From: Martelella mediterranea
Lineage (GTDB): Bacteria > Pseudomonadota > Alphaproteobacteria > Rhizobiales > Rhizobiaceae
Direction of reading: 5' to 3'
DNA: 34,010 bases
Assembly (NCBI RefSeq): GCF_004342225.1
Contig: NZ_SMAR01000038.1
Location: forward strand, 1 to 34,010
Positions 26,535 to 33,868 of the stretch are shown here, piece after piece. Every line of letters begins with the position of its first letter. The stretch's first letter is position 1. The position numbers were made by a program, and so were the translations under genes. Below the pieces are notes generated by a model that worked only from the letters and a program-made list of their open reading frames with translations, had not been told where the DNA came from and ran no database searches.

Positions 26535-27476
26535 ATGGACCCATTATCCGATATCGTCTCGTTCCTCAGACTGCGCAGTTATCTCGTGGGCGGCTTCGAA
26601 GCGGGCGGGAACTGGTCCATCGGCTTTGATGCCTATGAAGCCATCAAGTGCTACGCCGTAACAGAAGGCGCGTGCTGGATTGCGGTCGAAGGTGCGGGTG
26701 AGCCTGTGTTTCTGCGTGAGGGCGATTGCTTCATGCTGCCGCGCGGCAGGCCGTTCCGGGTCGCCAGCGACCTGAGCCTGCCGCCGGACGATTGGCGGCG
26801 CCACTTTCTCGGCACCGAAGAAGGCGCGTTGGTGAAGCTCAACAAAGACTCAGGGGTGACGGTGCTCGGCGGCCATTTTGCACTCGCGGGGCCGCACGCC
26901 GATATGCTGCTCGGCATGCTGCCGCCAATCGTCCTCGTGCGCGGAGAAGCGGAGCGCGAGACGTTGCGCTGGGCCTTCGAGCGGATGCGGAAGGAGCTGA
27001 CCGATCTCAAGCCGGGCAGCATCCTCATCGCGCAGCAGCTCGCCTCAATGATCTTCATCAAGGCGCTACGGCTCTATCTCGATGAGAACAAGGGCACCGG
27101 CTGGCTGTTTGCGCTCTCCGACCAACGCGTGGTGGGGGCGGCCATCAAGGCGATCCATCGTGAGCCGTCGCACAGCTGGACAGTGGAAACGCTCGCCAGC
27201 GAAGTCGGCATGTCGCGCGCAAGTTTTGCGGCGCGGTTTCGGCAACTGGTCGGCGAAAGCCCGATCGAGTATCTGACGCACTGGCGAATGCTCCTCGCCG
27301 GACGCAGTCTGGAGCACGGCGAACCCATCAGCACGATTGCCCACGCCCTCGGCTACGAATCGGAAAGTGCGTTCAGAACCGCCTTCAAGCGCGTGACGGG
27401 CAACACGCCCCGCCATCACGCGCGTTTGTTTGCACAGAACAATGCCGCGAGTTTCCTCGTGCAGAACGGTACCTAG
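26535..27476 (+). CDS. AraC-family transcriptional regulator with cupin sensor domain
   Basis: 313 aa. The N-terminal half is the cupin-type sensor common in AraC regulators next to oxidoreductase genes (MDPLSDIVSFLRLRSYLVGGFEAGGNWSI, CYAVTEGACWIAVEG, LREGDCFMLPRGRPFRV). The C-terminal half has the two helix-turn-helix units: WTVETLASEVGMSRASFAARFRQLVGESPIEYLTHWRMLLAGRSL and ISTIAHALGYESESAFRTAFKRVTGNTPRHH. GGAG ten bases before the ATG at 26535 marks the start. It is divergent from the small membrane protein and the truncated oxidoreductase, which it probably controlled. Confidence 0.94.
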   Translation: MDPLSDIVSFLRLRSYLVGGFEAGGNWSIGFDAYEAIKCYAVTEGACWIAVEGAGEPVFLREGDCFMLPRGRPFRVASDLSLPPDDWRRHFLGTEEGALVKLNKDSGVTVLGGHFALAGPHADMLLGMLPPIVLVRGEAERETLRWAFERMRKELTDLKPGSILIAQQLASMIFIKALRLYLDENKGTGWLFALSDQRVVGAAIKAIHREPSHSWTVETLASEVGMSRASFAARFRQLVGESPIEYLTHWRMLLAGRSLEHGEPISTIAHALGYESESAFRTAFKRVTGNTPRHHARLFAQNNAASFLVQNGT

Positions 27477-27583
27477 AGCACGGCCGTGAGGAGCACATCG
27501 GATCGGAAGCTGGCAGTGTTTCAGGATGGATTGCCGATGGCTGCGCCTTTCCTCCGGCACCTCGTAGGTTTGAAGATCGCCTT

Positions 27584-27781
27584 TCATCCGCTCACCCCAG
27601 TCTGACAGGAACGCCAGCGCTCAGCAACCAGGAACCGCCCAGTTGGCCTGTCGTCCAGCGTGATGCCGTAGAACAGACAGCCCTCCTCGGCTTTCGTGCT
27701 AAGGCTGATCGCCTGAATGGCGCGGATGAATGCGTCGACGTCTTGCGGTTCGGTGTGGATCTACCCCATGAGAATGAGCAT
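27584..27781 (-). pseudogene. ABM-type monooxygenase pseudogene with early amber stop
   Basis: The frame begins MLILMG, then TAG (complement of 27761-27763), then continues IHTEPQDVDAFIRAIQAISL, STKAEEGCLFYGITLDD, PTGRFLVAERW before ending near SCQTGVSG. This is the start and core of an antibiotic-biosynthesis-monooxygenase/quinol monooxygenase-like small protein. The amber codon replaces a codon at position 7, and the usual C-terminal helix and strand after ERW are missing, so the gene is broken twice. It lies 16 bases after the quinone-reductase-like gene on the same strand, so it was probably co-transcribed with it. Confidence 0.7.
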
Positions 27782-27797
27782 GCCGGTCTCCTCCCCT

Positions 27798-28814
27798 TCA
27801 CTTACCAACCGTCAGCACGATCTTTCCCTGGATATGGCCTTTGGCCGCTCGTTCATGGGCCTGGCGCGCCTCGGCGAGCGGATGAGTGCTGTCGATGACG
27901 GCGCGGATCGTACCGTCATCGAGATAACGGGCCAGTTCCGTCAGTTGAGTGCCGCTGGAACGCACCTGAGTTGTGGAGACTGTGATGCCGCGCTTTTCGG
28001 CTTCACCGGCGTCCGAGAAGCCAAGCGGGTAAATCGGGAACAGGGCACCGCCGCGCTTCAGCTTGGGCAGAAAACGACCCGTTGTCGCACCACCCACCGC
28101 ATCGATGACGAGATCCAGGTCATGGGTCACGTCCTCGGGAGGAGTTTGGGTGTAGTCGATGAATTCGTCGACACCGAGGTCGCGCAACACGGCCTCATGC
28201 TTGCCTGAGGCAACGGCGATGACCCGCGCGCCATTCAGCTTCGCCACCTGCACCGCGAAATGGCCAACACCGCCCGCGGCCCCGTTGACCAGCACAGTCT
28301 TGCCCTCAAGCGGGACAGGGTGATGGGGGCCGGGTTGCAGAGGGTTTGGCTCACTGTGCCCGACATCCACCATGAACTGCCAGGCGGTCAGCAGCGACAT
28401 GGGGGCCGCGGCAGCATGGATGTGGTCGATGCCGGCGGGTTTCCTTGCAAGTTCCGTCGCTGGCACGCTGACAAACTCAGCATAGGCCTTGCTGTCCCCG
28501 ACGCTGAAAAACCGCACCATGGAATAGACTTCGTCGCCGACGGAAAAGCCCTCGACGTCCTCGGCGACCGCCTCGACTACCCCTGAGATGTCGGTGCCCA
28601 GAATAAGGGGGAAATCTACCTGCGGCCGCCATTCCGGCGGCAGGGCCTTGTAGCCGTCGCGCAGATACCAATCGGGCGGGTTGATCCCGATGGCATGGAC
28701 GCGCACCAGGACCTCGCCCGGCTGAAGCACGGGTTTCGGCGCATCTTCGTATCGCAGAACATCCGGGCCGCCGAAGGCGTGGATCCGGACGGCTTTCATT
28801 GTTTCATTCGGCAT
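27798..28814 (-). CDS. Zinc-independent MDR NADP-dependent oxidoreductase (quinone reductase type)
   Basis: 338 aa, a complete medium-chain dehydrogenase/reductase. The N-terminal GroES-like domain shows MKAVRIHAFGGPDVLRYEDAPKP, VHAIGINPPDWYLRDGY, LILGTDISGVVEAVAEDVEGFSVGDEVYSMV; the Rossmann domain has KTVLVNGAAGGVGHFAVQVAKLNGARVIAVAS, and AKGHIQGKIVLTVGK closes it. The zinc-binding cysteines of alcohol dehydrogenases are absent, as in quinone reductases. Start at 28814 follows AAGGA by seven bases; in-frame starts further upstream would run through the operator. Divergent from a TetR regulator that probably represses it; likely role is reduction of quinones or enones. Confidence 0.93.
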   Translation of the reverse strand: MPNETMKAVRIHAFGGPDVLRYEDAPKPVLQPGEVLVRVHAIGINPPDWYLRDGYKALPPEWRPQVDFPLILGTDISGVVEAVAEDVEGFSVGDEVYSMVRFFSVGDSKAYAEFVSVPATELARKPAGIDHIHAAAAPMSLLTAWQFMVDVGHSEPNPLQPGPHHPVPLEGKTVLVNGAAGGVGHFAVQVAKLNGARVIAVASGKHEAVLRDLGVDEFIDYTQTPPEDVTHDLDLVIDAVGGATTGRFLPKLKRGGALFPIYPLGFSDAGEAEKRGITVSTTQVRSSGTQLTELARYLDDGTIRAVIDSTHPLAEARQAHERAAKGHIQGKIVLTVGK

Positions 28815-28869
28815 GGCTTTGTCCTTCGAAGGCAGGCGTGCTATAGCTGGAGTACTGCCCCGCATTATG

Positions 28870-28905
28870 TGGAGCGCGGCACCGTTTAAACGGCGCACCA
28901 CTCCA
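28870..28905. promoter_or_regulatory. Palindromic TetR operator between MDR gene and its regulator
   Basis: A perfect 12-base palindrome CCGTTTAAACGG (28882-28893) is extended by GC on both sides with one mismatched pair, and flanked symmetrically by TGGAG (28870-28874) and CTCCA (28901-28905), both 15.5 bases from the centre. It lies in the divergent promoter, 17 bases before the TetR start, where a dimeric repressor could block both genes. Confidence 0.7.
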
Positions 28906-28921
28906 TTTGTCAAGTGATATC

Positions 28922-29500
28922 ATGAGATCAGACGCCCGAAAGAATTACGACCACATCCTCGCCGTCGCCCGCGACCTCCTTTCCGGGGACGGCGCCGATG
29001 CGTCGCTGCGTGACATTGCCCGCAAGGCCGGCGTTGGCGATGGAACGCTGCATCGCCACTTTCCCACGCGCGAAGCCCTGCTGGAGGCCTTGCTCCGCAC
29101 GAGCTTCGACGCGTTGAGCGCGCGGGCGGACGAACTGGCGCAGTGCGAAGCGGCCGACGAAGCGCTGTTGACATGGGTGCGCGAGGCGATTGCGGTGACG
29201 CACAGCTACCAGGGCGTCATCGCGCCGATGGTGGCCGCGATCGCCGACGAAAATTCCGCCCTGCATTCCTCATGCGTCGATCTGCGCCAGGCGGGGGCGG
29301 TGCTTCTCAAGCGGGCGCAGGCCAGGGAACTGGCGCGTCAGGACATGGATGGCAATGATCTGTTCGCGCTGATCAGCGCCCTGGCCTGGCTTGCCGACCA
29401 GCCACCGCTTGTCCCGCGGGCCGATCACCTGTTCGACATCATATCGGACGCCATTCTCCTGAGGCGGCCCGGCGGGGTCCCGGAAAACCAGCGCGTATAA
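28922..29500 (+). CDS. TetR-family transcriptional regulator
   Basis: About 192 aa. N-terminal helix-turn-helix: RKNYDHILAVARDLLSGDGADASLRDIARKAGVGDGTLHRHFPTREALLEALL; the C-terminal ligand domain matches the group of small TetR regulators found next to oxidoreductases (LTWVREAIAVTHSYQGVIAPMVAAIADENSALHSSC, LISALAWLAD). A TTG at 28907 is in frame but the ATG at 28922 gives the usual length; the ribosome site is weak. Divergent from the quinone-reductase-like gene with a strong operator in between. Confidence 0.92.
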   Translation: MRSDARKNYDHILAVARDLLSGDGADASLRDIARKAGVGDGTLHRHFPTREALLEALLRTSFDALSARADELAQCEAADEALLTWVREAIAVTHSYQGVIAPMVAAIADENSALHSSCVDLRQAGAVLLKRAQARELARQDMDGNDLFALISALAWLADQPPLVPRADHLFDIISDAILLRRPGGVPENQRV

Positions 29501-29527
29501 GCTGCCTGAGAAGATTTGCCCGGCGAC

Positions 29528-29577
29528 TAGAGCCATTCCGCGTTTCACGGAAACGAGAAAAGGCTCTATCTCTTTGT
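29528..29577 (+). terminator. Palindromic unit with T-run between convergent genes
   Basis: TAGAGCC (29528-29534) pairs with GGCTCTA (29562-29568), enclosing a second hairpin TTCCG-CGTTTCA-CGGAA (29536-29552); a T-rich run TCTCTTTGTTTTT follows. It probably ends the TetR transcript. The form (GAGC ends around a TTCCG/CGGAA core) resembles palindromic units scattered between genes of Rhizobiales genomes; that likeness is from memory. Confidence 0.6.
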
Positions 29578-29613
29578 TTTTACGCAATTCCGGACGGTGA
29601 ACCGGTGTCCACT

Positions 29614-30048
29614 TCACCTGTAATTGCTTTCGTCGGGCTCATGTGAGGGACCCGCAGCGCCTTGCGGATCGGCCGCGCGATAACGCAGCCCGTCAACCAG
29701 AAGCGCGACCAGCCGGCGCACGGCGGCTGGATTGCCGTCGCTTGACGGCATGCACAGGCTCGCCACCGCGCGCAGGAGATCATAGGGATTTGCGTCGGGG
29801 CGTATTTCACCGGCGGTGACGGCAGCATCGAGCAATCTTTGCAGCGCAGGCTCGAACCGGCTGTCGAAATAGGCCGGCAAGGCCTCGAACGCCGGGTCGC
29901 CCGAATGAAGCGCGGCGGCGAGCCCGCGCTTGGCAACGATGAAGTCGACAAAGCGCTGCAACCACCGTTCGAGCGCTTCTTCGGGAGGATAGGCTTGCGG
30001 CAAGCCGGCTGCGACGTCCTGCGGGGCGATCTGCGTGATCCGGAGAGC
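29614..30048 (-). pseudogene. TetR-family remnant lacking its DNA-binding domain
   Basis: The frame reads ALERWLQRFVDFIVAKRGLAAALHSG, FEPALQRLLDAAVTAGEIRPDANPYDLLRAVASLCMP and VRRLVALLVDGLRYRA, the C-terminal ligand domain of a TetR regulator. The N-terminal helix-turn-helix, about 60-70 residues, is absent: the frame is closed by TAG at 30049-30051 and the upstream bases instead carry fragments of other genes on the opposite strand. A TTG at 30003 could still start a 129-residue protein, which could not bind DNA on its own. Confidence 0.65.
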
Positions 30049-30199
30049 CTACGCCGGGGGCGCGGAGCAGGCGGGCGCCGTCATCCAGCGCATCACCTGG
30101 GCCTATCTCAAAAGCGCGCGCTATCCGGACGATACGGCCTGGAGCACGATCACGAGCGAAACTGAAACCGGTTCAGAGGCGCGGATCGAGAGCAAATAG
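29995..30199 (+). pseudogene. Fragments of one or two other genes (NmrA/SDR-like scrap and unknown tail)
   Basis: Plus-strand codons from 29995 to 30057 read LRQAGCDVLRGD and LRDPESLRR, the hallmark second strand and loop of NmrA-like NAD(P)-binding proteins. In another frame, 30035-30199 reads YAGGAEQAGAVIQRITWAYL, KSARYPDDTAWSTITSE and ends at TAG, resembling a gene tail I cannot name. Neither has a start or a complete domain. They lie between the TetR remnant and the broken LysR, so the segment seems to be stitched from several deletions. Either match could be chance. Confidence 0.35.
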
Positions 30200-30207
30200 A
30201 AAGAGGC

Positions 30208-31065
30208 TTAAAAGCCGATCTCCGGGGCGGACGATTGCGCCGCCGACCGGCACGACTGAATTGGCGACGAGGCTGATGCGGTGGCGCGTGGCTCAGCCTG
30301 CCTGTGTCCAGGTGCTCTTTCACAAGATGCTCGGGCATCCGGCACCATCCAAAGCCCGCGAGCAGGAAATCCATGCGCCGCCCGAGATCGACGAACCGCC
30401 AAGGAGCAGAGCCGGTCAGGCCGTAGTTCGGCCCGTCCCGGTTCGCCGGGTCGGACAGAACAAGCTGAATATGGGCCTCCAGATCGACACGGGATGCCGG
30501 ACGCCCAAGGGTCGCCAGCGGGTGGTCCGCTGCGGCCACGGGCAAAAGGTTGATCCGGATGAGCGGCGCCGCCACGACATCCTCCGGCACGTCGGGCAAC
30601 AGCAGGCAAAGGGCAAGCGACACATCGCCTGCGCGCAAACGACGGAGCGCGCCTCCAAGTCCCTCGGTCGAGAAGCTGATCTGCAATTGTGGATGGGTCT
30701 CGTGCAGCGCGCGAAGACTGTCGATCAGGGGTGCGGTGGGGACCAGCGGATCGATGGCCAGCGCCAGTTCCGCCTCCATCCCCTGACGTGATCCCGCGGC
30801 CACGGCCTCGAAACGGGCAGCGCTTGCCAGCACCATACGTGCTTGCTGCACCAGGATCCGGCCCGTGTCCGTGAGCTGCGGGCGGTGCCCGCTCCGATCG
30901 AAGAGCGCGACCCCCCTGGGTGGCCTCCAGTGTGGCGACGGTCTGGCTGATGGCGGATTGCACCCGTGCCAGTTTGCGGCCGGCGGCGGAAAAACTGCCG
31001 GTATCGGCAATTGCGACCAGCACGCGCAGCTGATCAAGGCTCAGCGAAGAAATCAAAACTATCAC
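30208..31065 (-). pseudogene. LysR-family regulator, frameshifted and truncated
   Basis: The N-terminal helix-turn-helix reads SLDQLRVLVAIADTGSFSAAGRKLARVQSAISQTVATLEATQG in one frame; the rest (VALFDRSGHRPQLTDTGRILV, then the effector domain with ELALAIDPLVPTAPLIDSLRALHE and AGFGWCRMPEHLVKEHLDTGRL) is in another. The switch falls at a run of six C on the plus strand (30911-30916); five would restore the frame, so one base was gained, or it is a sequencing error. The last 30-40 residues of the effector domain are also missing after GRL. It is divergent from the azoreductase gene, its probable target. Confidence 0.8.
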
Positions 31066-31075
31066 CTGATGTGAT
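31061..31075. promoter_or_regulatory. LysR-box-like T-N11-A palindrome
   Basis: ATCAC-CTGAT-GTGAT has perfect five-base arms and fits the T-N11-A form of LysR-type binding sites. It lies at the LysR start, 88 bases before the divergent azoreductase gene. It overlaps the GTG at 31063-31065, so the true LysR start is probably the TTG a few codons further in. Confidence 0.5.
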
Positions 31076-31162
31076 CGAAACCATCTAAATTATATCACTC
31101 CCGCAGGATGATCGGAACCCTTACCTTCGTCGTCATGCTTCCAACAGCAAAAGGAATGTAGC

Positions 31163-31780
31163 ATGACCAGACTTCTCGTTATTGAAACCAGCCCGCGCGG
31201 CAGCGCCTCGGTTTCGCGCAACATGACGCGCCGCTACCTTGCGCAATGGCAGGCGCTGAACCTGAACGGCAAGGTCGTCCTGCGTGACCTCGCGAAAGAG
31301 CCCCTGCCACACGTGACGATGCCCTGGCTTGCGGCCTATTTCACGCCGCCCGATGCACAGACGGCGGAGATGAAGGCACAGTTGGCGCTTTCCGATACGC
31401 TTGTTCAGGAACTTCTGGGCTGCGACGAGCTTGTGATCGCCACGCCGGTCTATAACTACAACATCCCGGCCGCGCTCAAGGCGTGGGTCGACCATATCGT
31501 GCGCAAGGGCTTGACGCTCGGATTCGATGGCACGGGCCTGGTCACCGGGAAAAAGGCCACGCTGCTGATCGCCTCGGGCGGCGAATATGGTGAGAACTCG
31601 CCGATCAGGGACCGTGATATTGCCACGCAATATCTCAGGATGATCCTGAATGTGCTCGGGTTCGAAGACATCACGGTCGTCGCCGGCGGCGGCGCCAAGA
31701 ATGTCGATCTCGGCGAAATCAGCATGGAAGACTTCGTCGACAGGCTCGATATGCAGCTCAGAGAAGAGACTCTCGCCTGA
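31163..31780 (+). CDS. azoR: FMN-dependent NADH:quinone oxidoreductase / azoreductase
   Basis: 205 aa flavodoxin-like enzyme using FMN and NADH to reduce quinones or azo compounds. The FMN-phosphate loop is [17 protein letters not shown] (residues about 10-26), [23 protein letters not shown] (about 94-116) binds the flavin, and ASGGEYG closes the site. Length matches AzoR. AAAGGAATG lies just upstream of the ATG. It is intact although the divergent LysR regulator is broken, so its expression may now be constitutive or off. A hairpin follows at 31801. Confidence 0.94.
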   Translation: MTRLLVIETSPRGSASVSRNMTRRYLAQWQALNLNGKVVLRDLAKEPLPHVTMPWLAAYFTPPDAQTAEMKAQLALSDTLVQELLGCDELVIATPVYNYNIPAALKAWVDHIVRKGLTLGFDGTGLVTGKKATLLIASGGEYGENSPIRDRDIATQYLRMILNVLGFEDITVVAGGGAKNVDLGEISMEDFVDRLDMQLREETLA

Positions 31781-31800
31781 GGCGGCGGCAAAAACCGCGC

Positions 31801-31824
31801 GGGCCAGCATCAATCTGCTGGCCC
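31801..31824 (+). terminator. Hairpin after azoreductase gene
   Basis: GGGCCAGCA-TCAATC-TGCTGGCCC is a perfect nine-base-pair stem 20 bases past the azoR stop. The following bases ATGGGC are not T-rich, so it is a terminator-like or 3'-end stabilising hairpin. Confidence 0.55.
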
Positions 31825-32230
31825 ATGGGCTGCATAGCGTCTAGCCTCCGGGGTTGCCGTACTGCCCACCAGAGTGACTGAAAGGGGACGGCTAGACATA
31901 GCTATATTCCAAGTCTGCCTCGCGCTCGGCTTTACTTGCAGCTGCAGATCTAATTGGATGATCGTAACCGAATACCATATCAGTCAGCTTTGCTCGCTTC
32001 TTCCCCTAGGACTTCGTTGCACATGGTCGGCGGGCAACAACAGGCATCGCCTCAGCGATCAACGACACGTCTTCTTCCTCGAGCTGGCGCTTTGTACCAC
32101 GCATCGCGGTGCCCAACGGGAGTCGTGGTCGCGTGTCAGACAGGTTGGTGGAAGGCCAAATTATGCATTCTTTGGTAATGACAGGCCGTTTGGGCGAAAG
32201 GCAGTTCCTCGCCCCGGCGGAACTGCGGCT
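31825..32230. other. Intergenic stretch without a clear gene
   Basis: About 400 bases between the azoreductase hairpin and the convergent TetR stop. Plus-strand frames have no family resemblance. On the minus strand, a frame from an ATG at 32104 reads MRGTKRQLEEEDVSLIAEAM, then meets TAG at 32006-32008 and continues open for 37 codons to 31892. It may be a small decayed gene, but no ribosome site or family is apparent. No repeats or insertion-sequence ends were seen. Confidence 0.4.
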
Positions 32231-32785
32231 TTACGCTGTCAACGTGCGAACCTCATCAAAGACAAGCTGGACCTGTTGTCGGAAGTCACCACCGCCATCC
32301 AGCCAAGCCTCGAAGGCTTTGCCGAACGCGGCCATGCCGAGCTGCGCTGCCAGAAGGGCCGAGGCGTATGAAAGCCCCCGTTCGTTCAAGGCGCCGGCAA
32401 GGGCATGGCTTAAGGCCATGGCTTTCGTGAGTTCGCGCTCTCGCAAAGCTGGACTGGCGGCGATCGCTGCTCGCCGCGCCTCTGCCAGATCACCGTTAGC
32501 GGTCATGATCTTGTCTGTCGCCTCAAATGCTCGCCGAAGCGTCGCCCATGTTCCGAGCGTCGCAGGACTATCCTTTACGGCCCTGATCAGAACGGCGCTC
32601 AATTCCTCCTGACCATCAAACAGCACTTCGCGCTTGTCAGGAAAGTGGCGGAAGAACGTGCGTTCGGTGACGCCTGCCCGCTCAGCAATCTGGGCGGCGG
32701 TCGCCTGTTCATAACCGACCAGTCCGTACAATTCCAACGCTGCCTTTTGCAACCGGCGGCGCACCTTTTCGCGATCACGTGGCAT
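32231..32785 (-). CDS. TetR/AcrR-family transcriptional regulator
   Basis: 184 aa. The helix-turn-helix is canonical: KVRRRLQKAALELYGLVGYEQATAAQIAERAGVTERTFFRHFPDKREVLF, followed by a helical ligand domain of the kind with TLRRAFEATDKIM and ASPALRERELTKAMALSHALAGAL. ATG at 32785 gives the expected N-terminus MPRDREKVRRRL. It is divergent from the last oxidoreductase gene; the region between carries a very strong double palindrome, its probable operator. Confidence 0.94.
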   Translation of the reverse strand: MPRDREKVRRRLQKAALELYGLVGYEQATAAQIAERAGVTERTFFRHFPDKREVLFDGQEELSAVLIRAVKDSPATLGTWATLRRAFEATDKIMTANGDLAEARRAAIAASPALRERELTKAMALSHALAGALNERGLSYASALLAAQLGMAAFGKAFEAWLDGGGDFRQQVQLVFDEVRTLTA

Positions 32786-32795
32786 TTCACCTCTT

Positions 32796-32833
32796 GTCAG
32801 TCACTGACGATACGATTATCGTCAGTGACTGAC
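32796..32833. promoter_or_regulatory. Double TetR operator in a 38-base inverted repeat
   Basis: GTCAGTCACTGACGAT (32796-32811) and ATCGTCAGTGACTGAC (32818-32833) are perfect reverse complements separated by six bases. Each arm itself contains a 13-base palindrome with one central base (GTCAGT-C-ACTGAC and GTCAGT-G-ACTGAC), so two dimer sites lie 25 bases apart, centre to centre. It lies 11 bases before the TetR start and 70 before the oxidoreductase start. Confidence 0.8.
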
Positions 32834-32902
32834 TATACCACTATGGCTGATCCGCACAACCCGTTTCGGCCGCACGTTTGATCGGCCAACCTGGAGAAGA
32901 CG

Positions 32903-33868
32903 ATGCCAGATACCCAAGAAACGAATATGCGCGCGCTGCGCTTTGACAGTCACGGCGAATGGTCGGAGGTGCTGCATCTTGTCGACGCGCCGGTCCCGGC
33001 GCCGGGGGCGAACCAGATCCGTATCAAGGTCCATGCCTGCGCCCTCAATCCGATGGACTGGGTGCTGTGCCTCGGATTGATGCCGGGTCCGCTGCCGGGC
33101 GGGATCGGGCTCGACGTATCCGGAGAGGTGGAGGCCATCGGCGAAGGCGTGACCAACGTCAAGATCGGCGACAACGTGTTCGGCGTTCCCGACTATCTCG
33201 GTTTTCCAACCGCCGGCGTGGCAGAATCCGCGGTCCTGTCGGTGTGGGAACCCGTTCCTGCGGGTCTGGATATGCTCGCAGCGGCGACCTTGCCGATGGC
33301 CGTGGAAACAGCCATGCGAAGTCTCGACCTCCTCGGCGTCTCGTCGGGCCAGACGTTGCTGGTCAACGGTGGCGGAACGATGGTCGGCTTTGCGGCAGTT
33401 CAGATCGCGCTCGCGCGCGGCGCGCGCGTCATTGCGGCCGCTGGCAAGACTTTCGAAAAGGAACTGCGCGGGTTCGGCGCCGAGGTCACGCCCTATGGCG
33501 AAGGCCTGGTCTCGCGCGTGCATGAAATAGCTGGCGGCAAGGTGGACCGGGTGCTGCAAACCGCCCTCGCCCCGGGCCAGCTCCACGACTTTATCAAGAT
33601 CGTCGATGGCGAGCCCAAACATGTCATGAGCATCACCGACTTCGACGACGAAGGTCTCGGGATCAAGACCACGGGTCGCGAGGAGGATCTGGTCCCTCGC
33701 TACGACGCCCTGAGTTCCTATGCGCAGCTTGCTGCGGAGGGGCGCTTCGTTATTCCCGTCGCGCGCACCTTTGGCCTGGATCAATGGCGTGAAGCACTTG
33801 AACTGTGCCACTCCGGACACGCGCACGGCAAGCTTATGATCCTGCCGGCTCAGGGCAACGCCAGCTAA
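32903..33868 (+). CDS. MDR NADPH:quinone reductase-like oxidoreductase
   Basis: 321 aa, complete. GroES-like domain: MRALRFDSHGEWSEVLHLVDAPVPAPGANQIRIKVHACALNPMDW, GLDVSGEVEAIGEGVTNVKIGDNVFG; Rossmann domain: GQTLLVNGGGTMVGFAAVQIALARGARVIAAAG, where GGGTMVG departs from the usual GAAGGVG; the C-terminus is SGHAHGKLMILPAQ. No zinc ligands. A second ATG (MRALRF) 24 bases downstream could be the start, but GGAGAAG lies ahead of the first. It is probably repressed by the divergent TetR and induced by a small electrophile or drug. Confidence 0.92.
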   Translation: MPDTQETNMRALRFDSHGEWSEVLHLVDAPVPAPGANQIRIKVHACALNPMDWVLCLGLMPGPLPGGIGLDVSGEVEAIGEGVTNVKIGDNVFGVPDYLGFPTAGVAESAVLSVWEPVPAGLDMLAAATLPMAVETAMRSLDLLGVSSGQTLLVNGGGTMVGFAAVQIALARGARVIAAAGKTFEKELRGFGAEVTPYGEGLVSRVHEIAGGKVDRVLQTALAPGQLHDFIKIVDGEPKHVMSITDFDDEGLGIKTTGREEDLVPRYDALSSYAQLAAEGRFVIPVARTFGLDQWREALELCHSGHAHGKLMILPAQGNAS

